From: Polaromonas sp.
GTDB taxonomy: Bacteria; Pseudomonadota; Gammaproteobacteria; Burkholderiales; Burkholderiaceae_C
Direction: 5' to 3'
Length of the DNA: 43,596 bases
Assembly: GCA_030655515.1 (NCBI GenBank)
Contig: JAURVI010000020.1
Span: 1-43,596 of the forward strand
Below are positions 26,184-34,383 of the stretch, one piece after another. Numbering within the stretch: position 1 is the stretch's first letter; each line of letters begins with the position of its first letter. The notes below the pieces were generated by a model. That model saw nothing but the letters and a program-made list of their open reading frames with translations. It ran no database searches and was not told where the DNA came from. Made by a program: the position numbers and the translations under genes.

Positions 26184-26570
26184 TCAGCGGCGCATCGCCA
26201 GCGGGCGCTCATGCTCGTGAATGGCCTGGCACGCGGTGCAAAAAGGCGCGGCGGGCAGGGACGTGAGCCGCCGCAGGTCGATCGCTTCGCCGCAGTCCAG
26301 ACAGTTCCCGTAACTGTGGTCATCCAGGCGGCGGCGCGCGGCCAGCACCTGCTCCAGTTCCTGCTCCGCATGTTCCGCCATGGCCTCATCGACTGTGGCC
26401 CGGGTCTGTTCCATGGCGACATCCTTGAAATCCACCACCTCGTGCGGCCCGGCTTCGACTGCTGCCTCGGCAAAGTCGCCGGTGGCATGAAGGAGCGCAC
26501 GCAATTCGGCCTCGCGCTGGGCAAGGAGCTGGCTGAAGCGGGGCGCCAGGCTGCTGTCGTATGTTTCCAT
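26184..26570 (-). CDS. TraR/DksA-family zinc-finger protein
   Basis: This 128-residue protein has an N-terminal coiled coil (LAQREAELRALLHATGDF; TVDEAMAEHAEQELEQVLAARRRLDD) and a C-terminal zinc finger with C-X2-C-X17-C-X2-C spacing (CLDCGEAI, FCTACQ). Such proteins enter the RNA polymerase secondary channel and modulate initiation with ppGpp. It is shorter than canonical DksA and is probably a paralogue. The ATG at 26570 is preceded by GAGG. It is divergent from the acetyltransferase gene across an FNR-type box. Confidence 0.88.
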   Translation of the reverse strand: METYDSSLAPRFSQLLAQREAELRALLHATGDFAEAAVEAGPHEVVDFKDVAMEQTRATVDEAMAEHAEQELEQVLAARRRLDDHSYGNCLDCGEAIDLRRLTSLPAAPFCTACQAIHEHERPLAMRR

Positions 26571-26625
26571 GGGTATACCTCGTTGCTGGTAAATTCCATT
26601 CTGTGGGGCGCCAGCGCCGGGGTCC

Positions 26626-26639
26626 TTGATCTGGAGCAA
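26626..26639. promoter_or_regulatory. FNR/ANR box, dksA-like | acetyltransferase
   Basis: The site TTGAT-CTGG-AGCAA matches 9 of 10 positions. At class II spacing there is CAGAAT on the minus strand (26603-26598) for the DksA-like gene and TAATCT (26661-26666) for the acetyltransferase gene. One site could therefore drive both directions, with leaders of about 21 and 37 nt. Confidence 0.72.
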
Positions 26640-26710
26640 GTGCGGGTGCCGGCCCGGCGCTAATCTGGTCTCATTTGACGGAGCAGCCCGCCATCCATGC
26701 AAAGAGTTCC

Positions 26711-29386
26711 ATGAGCGTACGCAATCTCGAAGCCCTGTTTCAGCCCGCCTCGGTGGCGGTGATCGGCGCCTCCGACCGCGAGGGCAGCCTGGGCTCGGTG
26801 GTGCTGCGCAACCTCAAGCTGGGCGGGTTCAAGGGTCCGGTCTGGCCGGTCAACCACCGGCATGCGAGCGTCGATGGCGGGCCGGCCTGGCCCGATGTCG
26901 AGTCACTGCCCGAGGCGCCCGACCTGGCCGTGATCTGCACGCCGGCGCGCACGGTGCCGGAACTGGTCGCCGCCCTGGGCCGCAAGGGAACGCGCGCCGC
27001 CATCGTCATGACGGCGGGGCTGAAACAGCCGGACGCCGGGGGCGGCCCCTCGCTGGAACAGGCCATGCTGGACGCGGCGCGGCCACACCTGCTGCGCATC
27101 CTGGGACCGAACTGCATCGGGGCGCTGGTTCCCGGTGCCCATCTCAATGCCAGCTTCGCGCCCGGCAACGCCCAGCCGGGCCAGTTGGCCTTCGTGACCC
27201 AGTCCGGTGCGCTGGCGACCGCCATGCTGGACTGGGCCAACAGCCGCGGCATCGGCTTTTCGCATTTCATCTCGCTGGGCGACAGCGCCGACGTCGATTT
27301 CGGCGATGTGATCGACTACCTGGCCAGCGACCCCGGTACGCGGGCCATCCTCATGTACATGGAATCGGTCAAGGCGGCGCGCAAGTTCATGTCGGCCGCG
27401 CGCGCCGCCGCGCGCAACAAGCCGGTGATCGTGGTCAAGGCCGGGCGCGCGCCCGACGGCGCCCGGGCCGCGGCCTCGCACACCGGCGCCCTGGCTGGCT
27501 CGGATGCGGTGTTCGACGCCGCCGTCAGGCGGGCCGGCATGCTGCGGGTGGACACGCTGGAGTCGCTGTTCGATGCCGCCGAAACCCTGGCCCATGCGCG
27601 GCCCTGGCGCGGTGAGCGGCTGGCCATTCTCACCAACGGCGGCGGCGCCGGGGTGCTGGCAGCCGATGCGCTGGAATTGGGCGGCGCCAAGCTTGCCAGC
27701 CTGAGCGAACCGACGCTGGCCGCCCTCGACCCATGCCTGCCGGCCACCTGGTCGCGCGGCAACCCGGTGGACATCATCGGCGACGCGCCCGTCAGCCGTT
27801 ACCGGGACGCGCTGCGCGTGCTGCTGGCGGCGCCCGATGTCGATGCCGTGCTGTTCATGCATGCGCCGACGGCCATCGTTCCCGCCGGCGAGATCGCGTC
27901 GGCCTGCCTGCCACTCATCCAGAAATCGGCCAAGCCGGTACTGACCTGCTGGCTCGGCGGCGCGGCCGTGGCGGCGGCGCGCACGGCCTGCGCCGAGGCA
28001 GGCATTGCCGGCTACAGCACGCCCGAACGCGCGGCGGCGGCGTGGCTGCAACGGGTCAACCATGCGCGCAACCAGGAAGCCCTGCGACAGCTTCCCGCCG
28101 CCGTGCCGGAAGACTTCGTGCCGGATAGCCGGCGCGCCCAGACGCTGCTCGAGCAGGCGCTGCAGGACGGCCGCGAGTGGCTCGACGGGGCGCCGGCCCA
28201 GGCGCTGCTGCGGGCCTACGGCATCCCTACCGTTGAAACCGTGCAGGCCCGCGACGCGGAGGAGGCGGTCGCCGCCGCCAGCCGGATCGGTTATCCCGTG
28301 GCCCTGAAGATCGTTTCGCCCCAGATCATCCACAAGTCCGACGTCGGCGGTGTCGCACTCGGCCTGGCCTGCGCCGAAGAGGTCAGGGCCGCGGCAGTGA
28401 AGATGCGCCAGCAGGTGGCGCGCCTGCTGCCGCAGGCGGTGGTGCTGGGTTTCACCGTGCAGGCCATGGCCCAGCGCCCCGGCACCCATGAACTGATCGT
28501 GGGCATCGCCACCGACGCCGTGTTCGGCCCGGTCATCCTGTGCGGCGAGGGCGGCACCGCCGTCGAGCTGCGCAAGGACCATGCGGTGGCCCTGCCGCCG
28601 CTCAACACCAGCCTGGCCCGTGACCTGGTCGCCAGAAGCCGGCTCGGTCCCTTGCTGGCCGGCTACCGCGGCCGTCCGGCGGCCGATGAGCAGGCGCTGC
28701 TGGCCACGCTGCGGAAAGTGTCGCAGATGGCCTGCGACCTGCCCTGGCTGGCCGAGCTTGACATCAATCCGCTGCTGGTCGACGAGCGCGGTGTGCTGGC
28801 GCTCGATGCGCGTGTCAGGTTGCGGCCGGTGCCGGCGAGCGAAGGCGGCCGGCTCGCCATCCGCCCTTATCCGTCGGCGCTGGAAGAGCACGTCGAAGTG
28901 GCGGGGCGCGCGCTGCTGCTGCGCCCGATCCGCCCGGAAGATGGCCAACGCCTGATGGCCTTTTATGCCAAGGCGTCGCCCGACGACATGCGCCTGCGTT
29001 TTTTCATGGTACGGCGCGAAGTGCCGCATTCCGAACTGGCGCGCTACAGCCAGATCGACTATGACCGTGAAATGACCTTCATTGCGCTCGCGCCGCAGGA
29101 GCCCGGCGACCAGGCGATGGTGGCTGAAGTGCGGGCCGTGTGCGACCCCGACAATGTTCGGGCGGAATTTTCCATCCAGGTGGCCTCGGACTGGCAGGGC
29201 AAGGGCCTGGGCCGTCTGCTGCTGGACAAGCTGATCCACTACCTGCGTGAGCGCGGCGCGGTCGAAGTCGAGGGACAGTGCCTGCAGGACAATGCGGGCA
29301 TGGCTGCGCTGGCACGCCGGGTCGGCTTCGAGGTCTCGTCCGGACCCTCCGAAGGCGCAATGGCGCTACGGCTGCGGCTGCGCTGA
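26711..29386 (+). CDS. Pat-like protein lysine acetyltransferase (acyl-CoA synthetase fold plus GNAT)
   Basis: This 891-residue protein has a CoA-binding Rossmann domain (VAVIGASDREGSLGSVVLRNL), a succinyl-CoA-ligase-like region with the phospho-His loop ASHTGALAGSD (His257), an ATP-grasp-like region (residues about 490-706: GYPVALKIVSPQIIHKSDVGGV) and a C-terminal GNAT domain (about 730-891: LLLRPIRPEDGQRLMAF, GKGLGRLLLDKLIHYL). This architecture matches E. coli PatZ, which acetylates and inactivates acetyl-CoA synthetase. I chose the ATG at 26711 over an in-frame TTG at 26675. A long antisense frame is a GC-rich shadow. Confidence 0.92.
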   Translation: MSVRNLEALFQPASVAVIGASDREGSLGSVVLRNLKLGGFKGPVWPVNHRHASVDGGPAWPDVESLPEAPDLAVICTPARTVPELVAALGRKGTRAAIVMTAGLKQPDAGGGPSLEQAMLDAARPHLLRILGPNCIGALVPGAHLNASFAPGNAQPGQLAFVTQSGALATAMLDWANSRGIGFSHFISLGDSADVDFGDVIDYLASDPGTRAILMYMESVKAARKFMSAARAAARNKPVIVVKAGRAPDGARAAASHTGALAGSDAVFDAAVRRAGMLRVDTLESLFDAAETLAHARPWRGERLAILTNGGGAGVLAADALELGGAKLASLSEPTLAALDPCLPATWSRGNPVDIIGDAPVSRYRDALRVLLAAPDVDAVLFMHAPTAIVPAGEIASACLPLIQKSAKPVLTCWLGGAAVAAARTACAEAGIAGYSTPERAAAAWLQRVNHARNQEALRQLPAAVPEDFVPDSRRAQTLLEQALQDGREWLDGAPAQALLRAYGIPTVETVQARDAEEAVAAASRIGYPVALKIVSPQIIHKSDVGGVALGLACAEEVRAAAVKMRQQVARLLPQAVVLGFTVQAMAQRPGTHELIVGIATDAVFGPVILCGEGGTAVELRKDHAVALPPLNTSLARDLVARSRLGPLLAGYRGRPAADEQALLATLRKVSQMACDLPWLAELDINPLLVDERGVLALDARVRLRPVPASEGGRLAIRPYPSALEEHVEVAGRALLLRPIRPEDGQRLMAFYAKASPDDMRLRFFMVRREVPHSELARYSQIDYDREMTFIALAPQEPGDQAMVAEVRAVCDPDNVRAEFSIQVASDWQGKGLGRLLLDKLIHYLRERGAVEVEGQCLQDNAGMAALARRVGFEVSSGPSEGAMALRLRLR

Positions 29387-29454
29387 AGCGACTGATCGAG
29401 GCCTCCATGCACCCTGACAGGCGCCTGACTGCCGTTCTGTGAATAACGAAAACG

Positions 29455-30228
29455 TCAATAGTTGCAGGCCTGCTGATTGACGATGCGCGTGAGCGCGTCC
29501 ATGTCCAGGATACGCACATGGCGCTGCCGGACCTCGACCATGCCATCCTCCGCGAACTTCGAGAAAGTGCGGCTCACGGTTTCCAGCGTCAGACCCAAAT
29601 AGCTGCCGATTTCCTCGCGCGTCATGCGCAGCACCAGTTCCGAGGGTGAGAAACCGCGCGCGTGCAGCCGCTGTGCCAGGTTCAGCAGAAAAGCGGCCAG
29701 CCGCTCTTCCGCCCGCATGCTGCCCAGAAGCAGCATGACCCCGTGCTCGCGCACGATTTCGCGGCTCATGATGCGATGCACGTGGTGCTGCAAGGCGTTG
29801 ATCTCGCGCGAGAACTCGCTGATGCGGTGAAACGGCATGACGCAAACCTCTGCGTCTTCCAGCGCCACGGCGTCGCAGGTGTGGCGGTCATTGACGATGC
29901 CATCCAGGCCGATGATTTCGCCGGCCATATGGAAGCCGGTCACCTGGTCGCGCTTGTCCTCGGCCGTGACGCAGGTCTTGAAGAAGCCGGTGCGAATGGC
30001 GAACAGCGAATGGAAGGCCTCGCCATTGCGAAACAGCGCGGCTCCGCGCTTGATCTTGCGCCGGTTGACCACCATATCATCAATGCGCGCCTGTTCTTCA
30101 GGGCTCAGACCCAGCGGCATGCACAGCTCGCGCAGGTTGCAGTTGGAGCAGGCGACCCTGATCGTGTGCCCGTCCAGAGGGTAGGCCGCGTTGGAGGGCA
30201 TCAGGTTCACGGCGGGGATTTCCTTCAT
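29455..30228 (-). CDS. fnr: FNR/ANR-family oxygen-sensing regulator
   Basis: This 257-residue Crp/Fnr protein has the four cluster ligands expected for FNR: Cys27, Cys30 and Cys36 (ACSNCNLRELC) and Cys118 (RHTCDAV). The cNMP-like sensor domain is followed by a dimer helix and a helix-turn-helix, TREEIGSYLGLTLETVSRTF, with the E--SR recognition signature that reads TTGAT half-sites. Oxygen destroys the [4Fe-4S] cluster and the dimer. It is divergent from hemN over two FNR-like boxes, indicating autoregulation and local control of the surrounding block. Confidence 0.95.
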   Translation of the reverse strand: MKEIPAVNLMPSNAAYPLDGHTIRVACSNCNLRELCMPLGLSPEEQARIDDMVVNRRKIKRGAALFRNGEAFHSLFAIRTGFFKTCVTAEDKRDQVTGFHMAGEIIGLDGIVNDRHTCDAVALEDAEVCVMPFHRISEFSREINALQHHVHRIMSREIVREHGVMLLLGSMRAEERLAAFLLNLAQRLHARGFSPSELVLRMTREEIGSYLGLTLETVSRTFSKFAEDGMVEVRQRHVRILDMDALTRIVNQQACNY

Positions 30229-30242
30229 AGCGGGGGCTCTTT

Positions 30243-30256
30243 CTGATCTGGGTCAA
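30243..30256. promoter_or_regulatory. Weaker FNR-like box near fnr start
   Basis: CTGAT-CTGG-GTCAA matches 8 of 10. Its centre is 42 bp from the perfect box to its right (four helical turns) and overlaps the predicted fnr transcription start, which fits autorepression. Confidence 0.55.
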
Positions 30257-30284
30257 ATTGTCCAGGCCGGGGGGCCGTTGACGC

Positions 30285-30298
30285 TTGATCTGGATCAA
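30285..30298. promoter_or_regulatory. Perfect FNR/ANR box, fnr | hemN
   Basis: TTGAT-CTGG-ATCAA matches 10 of 10. The centre is about 61 bp from the hemN ATG. On the minus strand a GACAAT -10-like hexamer (30262-30257) lies at class II spacing for fnr. It probably activates hemN and possibly fnr at low oxygen. Confidence 0.88.
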
Positions 30299-30352
30299 GC
30301 GTCAAGGCGGAGGGACGCGGCACAGTGAGGCTCTACTTCTCTGAAACTTGCG

Positions 30353-31729
30353 ATGAACACTGCTTTCCCCGACCTGCTGCGCCGATTCGACATTCCCGGG
30401 CCACGGTACACCTCCTACCCAACGGCAGACCGTTTTGTGGAAGCGTTCACCGAGGCCGACTCCATCCAGGCGCTGGCCCAGCGAAAGGCCGGTCCGGCGG
30501 CGCTGCCACTGTCGCTGTACGTGCATATCCCGTTCTGCGAATCGCTATGCTACTACTGTGCCTGCAACAAGATCATCACCAAACACCACAACCGGGCGGC
30601 CGGCTATCTGCAGTACCTCAGTCGTGAAGTGGACCTGTACACAGCCCAACTCGGCACGGGCCAGAAGGTCACGCAACTGCACCTGGGCGGCGGCACCCCT
30701 ACCTTCCTGTCGAATGATGAGCTCAAAGAGCTGATGGCCATGCTGCGGCGCGGTTTTGCGCTGGCGGCCGGCAGTGAGTGCTCGATCGAGATCGACCCGC
30801 GCACCGTGGACGGCGCGCGGCTGGCCATGCTGGCCGAACTGGGCTTCAACCGGATCAGTTTCGGCGTACAGGACTTTGACCCCGAGGTGCAGAAGGCCGT
30901 GCATCGCATCCAGCCGGCCGAGCAGGTGTCCGCGCTCATGGCGCAGGCGCGCAGCATCGGTTTCGAGTCGATCAACGTGGACCTCATTTACGGCCTGCCG
31001 CGGCAGACGCCGGAATCGTTCGCGCGTACGCTGGCCCAGGTGCAGCAACTGCGACCCGACCGCATTGCGCTGTACGCCTATGCGCACCTGCCGGAGCGCT
31101 TCAAGCCGCAGCGGCGCATCGTGTCCGCCGAACTGCCCGGCGGCGCGGCCAAGGTGGCGATGCTGTCGCAGTCGCTCTCGGCCTTCCTGAGCGCGGGCTA
31201 CGTCTATGTGGGCATGGACCATTTCGCGCTGCCCAACGACGCGCTGGCCGTGGCCAAGCGCCAGGGGCGCCTGCACCGCAACTTCCAGGGCTACAGCACC
31301 CAGCCCGACTGCGACCTGATCGCCCTGGGCGTCTCGGCCATTGGCCGGATCGGCGCGACCTACAGCCAGAACGCCAAGACCATGGAGGAATACTGCGACC
31401 ACCTCGACCAGGGCCGCCTGCCGGTGGTGCGCGGCTTGGCGCTGAGCCGCGACGACCTGGCCCGCCGCGCCGTGATCATGGCGCTGATGTGCCAGGGTCA
31501 GGTGTTGTTCGAATCGATCGAGCTGGCCTGGCTGCTGGATTTCCGCAGCTACTTCGCGGCCGAGCTCAAGCAGTTGAGCGAACTGGCCGACGCGGGCCTG
31601 GTGCTGCTGGACGAATCCGGCATCCAGGTCACGGCCAGCGGCTGGTTCTTCGTGCGGGCCGTGGCCATGGTGTTCGACCGCTACCTGCAGGCCGACCGCA
31701 ACCGCGCGAAGTTCTCGCGCATTATCTGA
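30353..31729 (+). CDS. hemN: Oxygen-independent coproporphyrinogen III oxidase
   Basis: This 458-residue radical SAM protein has the cluster motif C62-X3-C66-X2-C69 followed by C71 (HIPFCESLCYYCACNK), LHLGGGTPTFLS, EIDPRT, NRISFGVQDFDPEVQKAVHR, NVDLIYGLPRQT and a HemN C-terminal domain. It decarboxylates coproporphyrinogen III without oxygen, allowing haem synthesis under anoxia. The N-terminal PGPRYTSYPTADRF is specific to true HemN rather than HemW. It is expected to depend on FNR through the box upstream. Confidence 0.97.
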   Translation: MNTAFPDLLRRFDIPGPRYTSYPTADRFVEAFTEADSIQALAQRKAGPAALPLSLYVHIPFCESLCYYCACNKIITKHHNRAAGYLQYLSREVDLYTAQLGTGQKVTQLHLGGGTPTFLSNDELKELMAMLRRGFALAAGSECSIEIDPRTVDGARLAMLAELGFNRISFGVQDFDPEVQKAVHRIQPAEQVSALMAQARSIGFESINVDLIYGLPRQTPESFARTLAQVQQLRPDRIALYAYAHLPERFKPQRRIVSAELPGGAAKVAMLSQSLSAFLSAGYVYVGMDHFALPNDALAVAKRQGRLHRNFQGYSTQPDCDLIALGVSAIGRIGATYSQNAKTMEEYCDHLDQGRLPVVRGLALSRDDLARRAVIMALMCQGQVLFESIELAWLLDFRSYFAAELKQLSELADAGLVLLDESGIQVTASGWFFVRAVAMVFDRYLQADRNRAKFSRII

Positions 31730-31744
31730 AATAATCTGCCTGTT

Positions 31745-32437
31745 ATGTCCACCACGCTCGCCGTCACGGCACTGCTCATGGGGCTGGCCGGCGGCCCGCA
31801 TTGCGCAGCCATGTGCGGCGCAGCCTGCGTCGGCATTTCCCGGTTGGGCCCTCGCGAAGGCTCAGGTTCGCGCTCGCGCTCGCTCCTGAGCTTTCAGGCC
31901 GGGCGTCTCGTCGGCTATTCACTGGCCGGGGCTGCGGCGGCCCTGGCCGTTCAGAGCCTGGCCTGGCTCACCGCGAATACTGCGGCGCTGCGCCCGGTCT
32001 GGACGCTGTTTCATCTGGTGGTTCTGCTCTGGGGGCTGATGCTGCTGGCCCAGGCCCGTCAGCCCGCCTGGATCAGCGAGGCCGGCCGTTCGGTCTGGTC
32101 ACGCATACGGCCACTGGCCCAGGCGCGCGGCGGCGTTTTCGCCACTGGCGCGCTGTGGGCCTTCATGCCCTGCGGCCTGCTGTACTCGGCGCTGCTGGTC
32201 GCCTCGCTCAGCGGCGGGCCGCTGCAAGGCGCGCTGTCCATGGCGCTGTTCGCGGCCGGCAGCAGTGTGTCGCTGCTGCTGGTGCCGGTGCTTTATGACA
32301 AGCTGCGCGGCCGCGGCAACCAGTTGCGGCAGGATTGGGGAACTCGCGCTGCGGGCGGCCTGTTGATGGTCGCGGCGGCCTGGGCGCTGTGGGCCGACGC
32401 GTTTCACCGCTTTGCCGTATGGTGCGGTGTGGCGTGA
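31745..32437 (+). CDS. TauE/SafE or DsbD_2-like membrane protein
   Basis: This 230-residue integral membrane protein has about six hydrophobic segments. It carries GGPHCAAMCGAACVG near the N-terminus and FMPCGLLYSALL in the middle, Cys/His motifs that face the membrane in the family annotated sulfite exporter TauE/SafE or cytochrome biogenesis transmembrane region. Relatives usually sit beside cbb3 oxidase assembly genes and FNR/HemN, suggesting copper or thiol handling for haem-copper oxidase assembly. It is 15 bp after hemN and likely cotranscribed. Confidence 0.82.
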   Translation: MSTTLAVTALLMGLAGGPHCAAMCGAACVGISRLGPREGSGSRSRSLLSFQAGRLVGYSLAGAAAALAVQSLAWLTANTAALRPVWTLFHLVVLLWGLMLLAQARQPAWISEAGRSVWSRIRPLAQARGGVFATGALWAFMPCGLLYSALLVASLSGGPLQGALSMALFAAGSSVSLLLVPVLYDKLRGRGNQLRQDWGTRAAGGLLMVAAAWALWADAFHRFAVWCGVA

Positions 32438-32443
32438 TGCCAG

Positions 32444-33805
32444 TCAATGGAGGTTGACCGACTCCAGATAGCAGGGCATGTGGCAAGCCCAGTGCAGCTC
32501 GCGCTCGATGCGCTGGCGCATGGCATCGGCGGCGGCCGGCTCGCCATGGGTGATGAAGGTCTGCCTGGGTGCAGACTTGAAACCGCGTAACCAGCCAATG
32601 ATCTCGGCCGCGTCGGCATGGGCCGACAGGTCGTCGAGCATGGCCACCTCGGCCCGCACGGGGACGTCTTGCCCATGGATGCGCACCGTGGGTGAGCCGC
32701 CGGCAATGGTGGCGCCACGCGTGCCGCCGGCCTGGAAGCCGGCGAACAAAATGGTGTTGCGCTTGTCGGGCGCAAAGGCCTTGAGGTGATGCACCACGCG
32801 GCCGCCCGTGGCCATGCCGCTGGCGGCGATGATGACCATCGGGCCGCGCCGGGCATTGAGCAGACGCGACTCCTCCGGCGACTGCACGATGTGCGCCGCG
32901 CGCGCCATGGCCTCGCATTGCGCGGCCGTCAGCCGCAATTCAGCCTGGTGCCTCTGGTAGGCCTGTGTGGCGCTGGCCGCCATGGGGCTGTTAAGGTACA
33001 CGGGCAGCTTGTTGTCGATCACGCCCTGGGCCTTGAGCACCTGAATGCAGTGCAGCAGGCTCTGTGCCCGTCCCACGGCGAAGGCCGGAATCAGGACCAC
33101 GCCGCCGCGCGCGGCGGTGCGGTTGATCACTTTGCCCAGTTCCAGCAGGGGGTCCGAGTTCTTGTGCAGACGGTCGCCATAGGTGGATTCCACCACCAGG
33201 TAATCGGCGCCGTCCATCTGTGACGGCGCTTTGAGCACGAGGTCGTTCGGGCGGCCGATGTCCCCGGAAAACAAGATGGAGCGCGAGCCGTTGTCCAACT
33301 GCACGAATGACGCGCCCACCATGTGGCCCGCCGGCGTCAAGCTGGCGTTCAGGCCCGGCGCCGGGTGCCAGTGTTTTCCATGGGCGATCGGGTGAAGCAG
33401 CTTGAGGCAACGCTCGGCATCCTCGCGTGTGTACAGCGGCTGCGCCGGCGCGTGTTTCGACAGGCTGTGCCGGTTGGCATACTCGGCTTCTTCTTCCTGC
33501 AGATGGCCCGAGTCAGGCAGCAGGATGCGGCACAGGTCCGCCGTGGCCGGCGTGCAGAACACCTTGCCCTTGAAGCCCTGGCGCGCCAGCAGCGGCAGGT
33601 AGCCGCTGTGGTCGATGTGGGCATGGGTCAGGATCACGGCGTCGATGGCGGCCGGGGCCACCGGCAGAGGCGACCAGTTGCGCAGGCGCAGTTGCTTGTA
33701 GCCCTGAAACAGGCCGCAATCGACCAGCACGGTGGAGTCGCCGTGCCGAAGCAGGTATTTGGAGCCGGTGACGGTATCGGTTGCGCCGAGGAATTGAAGC
33801 TTCAT
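32444..33805 (-). CDS. Metallo-beta-lactamase/beta-CASP/RMMBL nuclease-like protein
   Basis: This 453-residue protein has the zinc motif HAHIDHSG (His61 to His66), LTPAGHMVGAS, LFSGDIG, a beta-CASP insert (VLIPAFAVGRAQSLL; MVIIAASGMATGGRVVHHL) and the RMMBL ending (SAHADAAEIIGWL, THGEPAAADAM). The family includes RNases and the CPSF73-like exonucleases; substrate here is probably RNA. Upstream there is no Shine-Dalgarno sequence, but a TAGACT -10 lies just before the ATG, so the mRNA may be leaderless. It converges on the TauE-like gene. Confidence 0.9.
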   Translation of the reverse strand: MKLQFLGATDTVTGSKYLLRHGDSTVLVDCGLFQGYKQLRLRNWSPLPVAPAAIDAVILTHAHIDHSGYLPLLARQGFKGKVFCTPATADLCRILLPDSGHLQEEEAEYANRHSLSKHAPAQPLYTREDAERCLKLLHPIAHGKHWHPAPGLNASLTPAGHMVGASFVQLDNGSRSILFSGDIGRPNDLVLKAPSQMDGADYLVVESTYGDRLHKNSDPLLELGKVINRTAARGGVVLIPAFAVGRAQSLLHCIQVLKAQGVIDNKLPVYLNSPMAASATQAYQRHQAELRLTAAQCEAMARAAHIVQSPEESRLLNARRGPMVIIAASGMATGGRVVHHLKAFAPDKRNTILFAGFQAGGTRGATIAGGSPTVRIHGQDVPVRAEVAMLDDLSAHADAAEIIGWLRGFKSAPRQTFITHGEPAAADAMRQRIERELHWACHMPCYLESVNLH

Positions 33806-33811
33806 TGTCTT

Positions 33812-33853
33812 AGTCTAGGAGGGAGCGCAACAACCGCGCTTGCGCTGGATCAA
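33812..33853 (-). promoter_or_regulatory. Half-conserved FNR site plus -10 for MBL gene
   Basis: TTGCG-CTGG-ATCAA (33840-33853) matches 8 of 10 and lies inside a longer GCGCTTG/CAAGCGC palindrome. On the minus strand TAGACT (33817-33812) is at class II spacing, placing the start at or within a base or two of the ATG at 33805. Confidence 0.5.
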
Positions 33854-33958
33854 GCGCGGCAGACCCCGGCCACGCGATGCTGCAGCTCTCCCACACCACG
33901 CCGCTGACCGCCACGGCCCCTGGCGGGGAGTACCGGAGGCCGTATCGGCCAAGCCGTG

Positions 33959-34171
33959 TTACCTGATACCGGATACGGCGTCCCAGCGGCGTTCAGCGGT
34001 TTGCCCCGGCAGGCCCTGACGGTCAGCGACGGGCCAGTCCGGATACCTGGACTCAATGACCTGACGCGACTCAAGTTCTTGCTTCACTTGCAAAACCATC
34101 GGATCGTCTTCTCCATAGCGAACCTGCAGCTTTTGAAACACTCTTTTCAGGTTGTCAAGGTGTCTGGACAT
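33959..34171 (-). CDS. Small conserved-looking hypothetical protein (70 aa)
   Basis: This is a 70-residue soluble protein with no recognised domain. It starts MSRHLDNLKRVFQKLQVRYG and has a helical, charged N-terminal half (DDPMVLQVKQELESRQVIESRYPDWPV). An AGGAGA ribosome site sits at good distance before the ATG at 34171, which supports real translation. A 9/10 FNR-like box lies 72 bp upstream, so it is probably part of the low-oxygen regulon. I do not recognise a function. Confidence 0.65.
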   Translation of the reverse strand: MSRHLDNLKRVFQKLQVRYGEDDPMVLQVKQELESRQVIESRYPDWPVADRQGLPGQTAERRWDAVSGIR

Positions 34172-34242
34172 GGGCCTTCTCCTAAATCGTGACGAATAAT
34201 AAATCCGGTTGCAGATTGCGGCCAGCGGAACGTCGCGATGTG

Positions 34243-34256
34243 TTGATCAAGAACAA
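34243..34256. promoter_or_regulatory. FNR-like box, 70-aa ORF | CYTH-CHAD
   Basis: TTGAT-CAAG-AACAA matches 9 of 10. For the minus-strand 70-aa gene a CGCAAT hexamer (34220-34215) is near class II spacing with a leader of about 37 nt. For the CHAD gene the leader would be about 93 nt. Confidence 0.6.
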
Positions 34257-34383
34257 ACCTAAGAACAAACCGGCACGTTCGTTCGAAGAATCCATGAAAA
34301 GTTGGCAGACGTCAAGATTTCCATCTTATCATTCACCTCGGATGAACGGCCACTTGGAAAATAAAAAGCAAGGGGTGAATTCG

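Noticed and set aside
26903..29239. 778-residue minus-strand frame opposite the acetyltransferase gene
   Set aside because: Low-complexity Arg/Gly/His shadow of a high-GC gene.
30545..31801. 418-residue minus-strand frame opposite hemN
   Set aside because: Antisense shadow with no recognisable motif.
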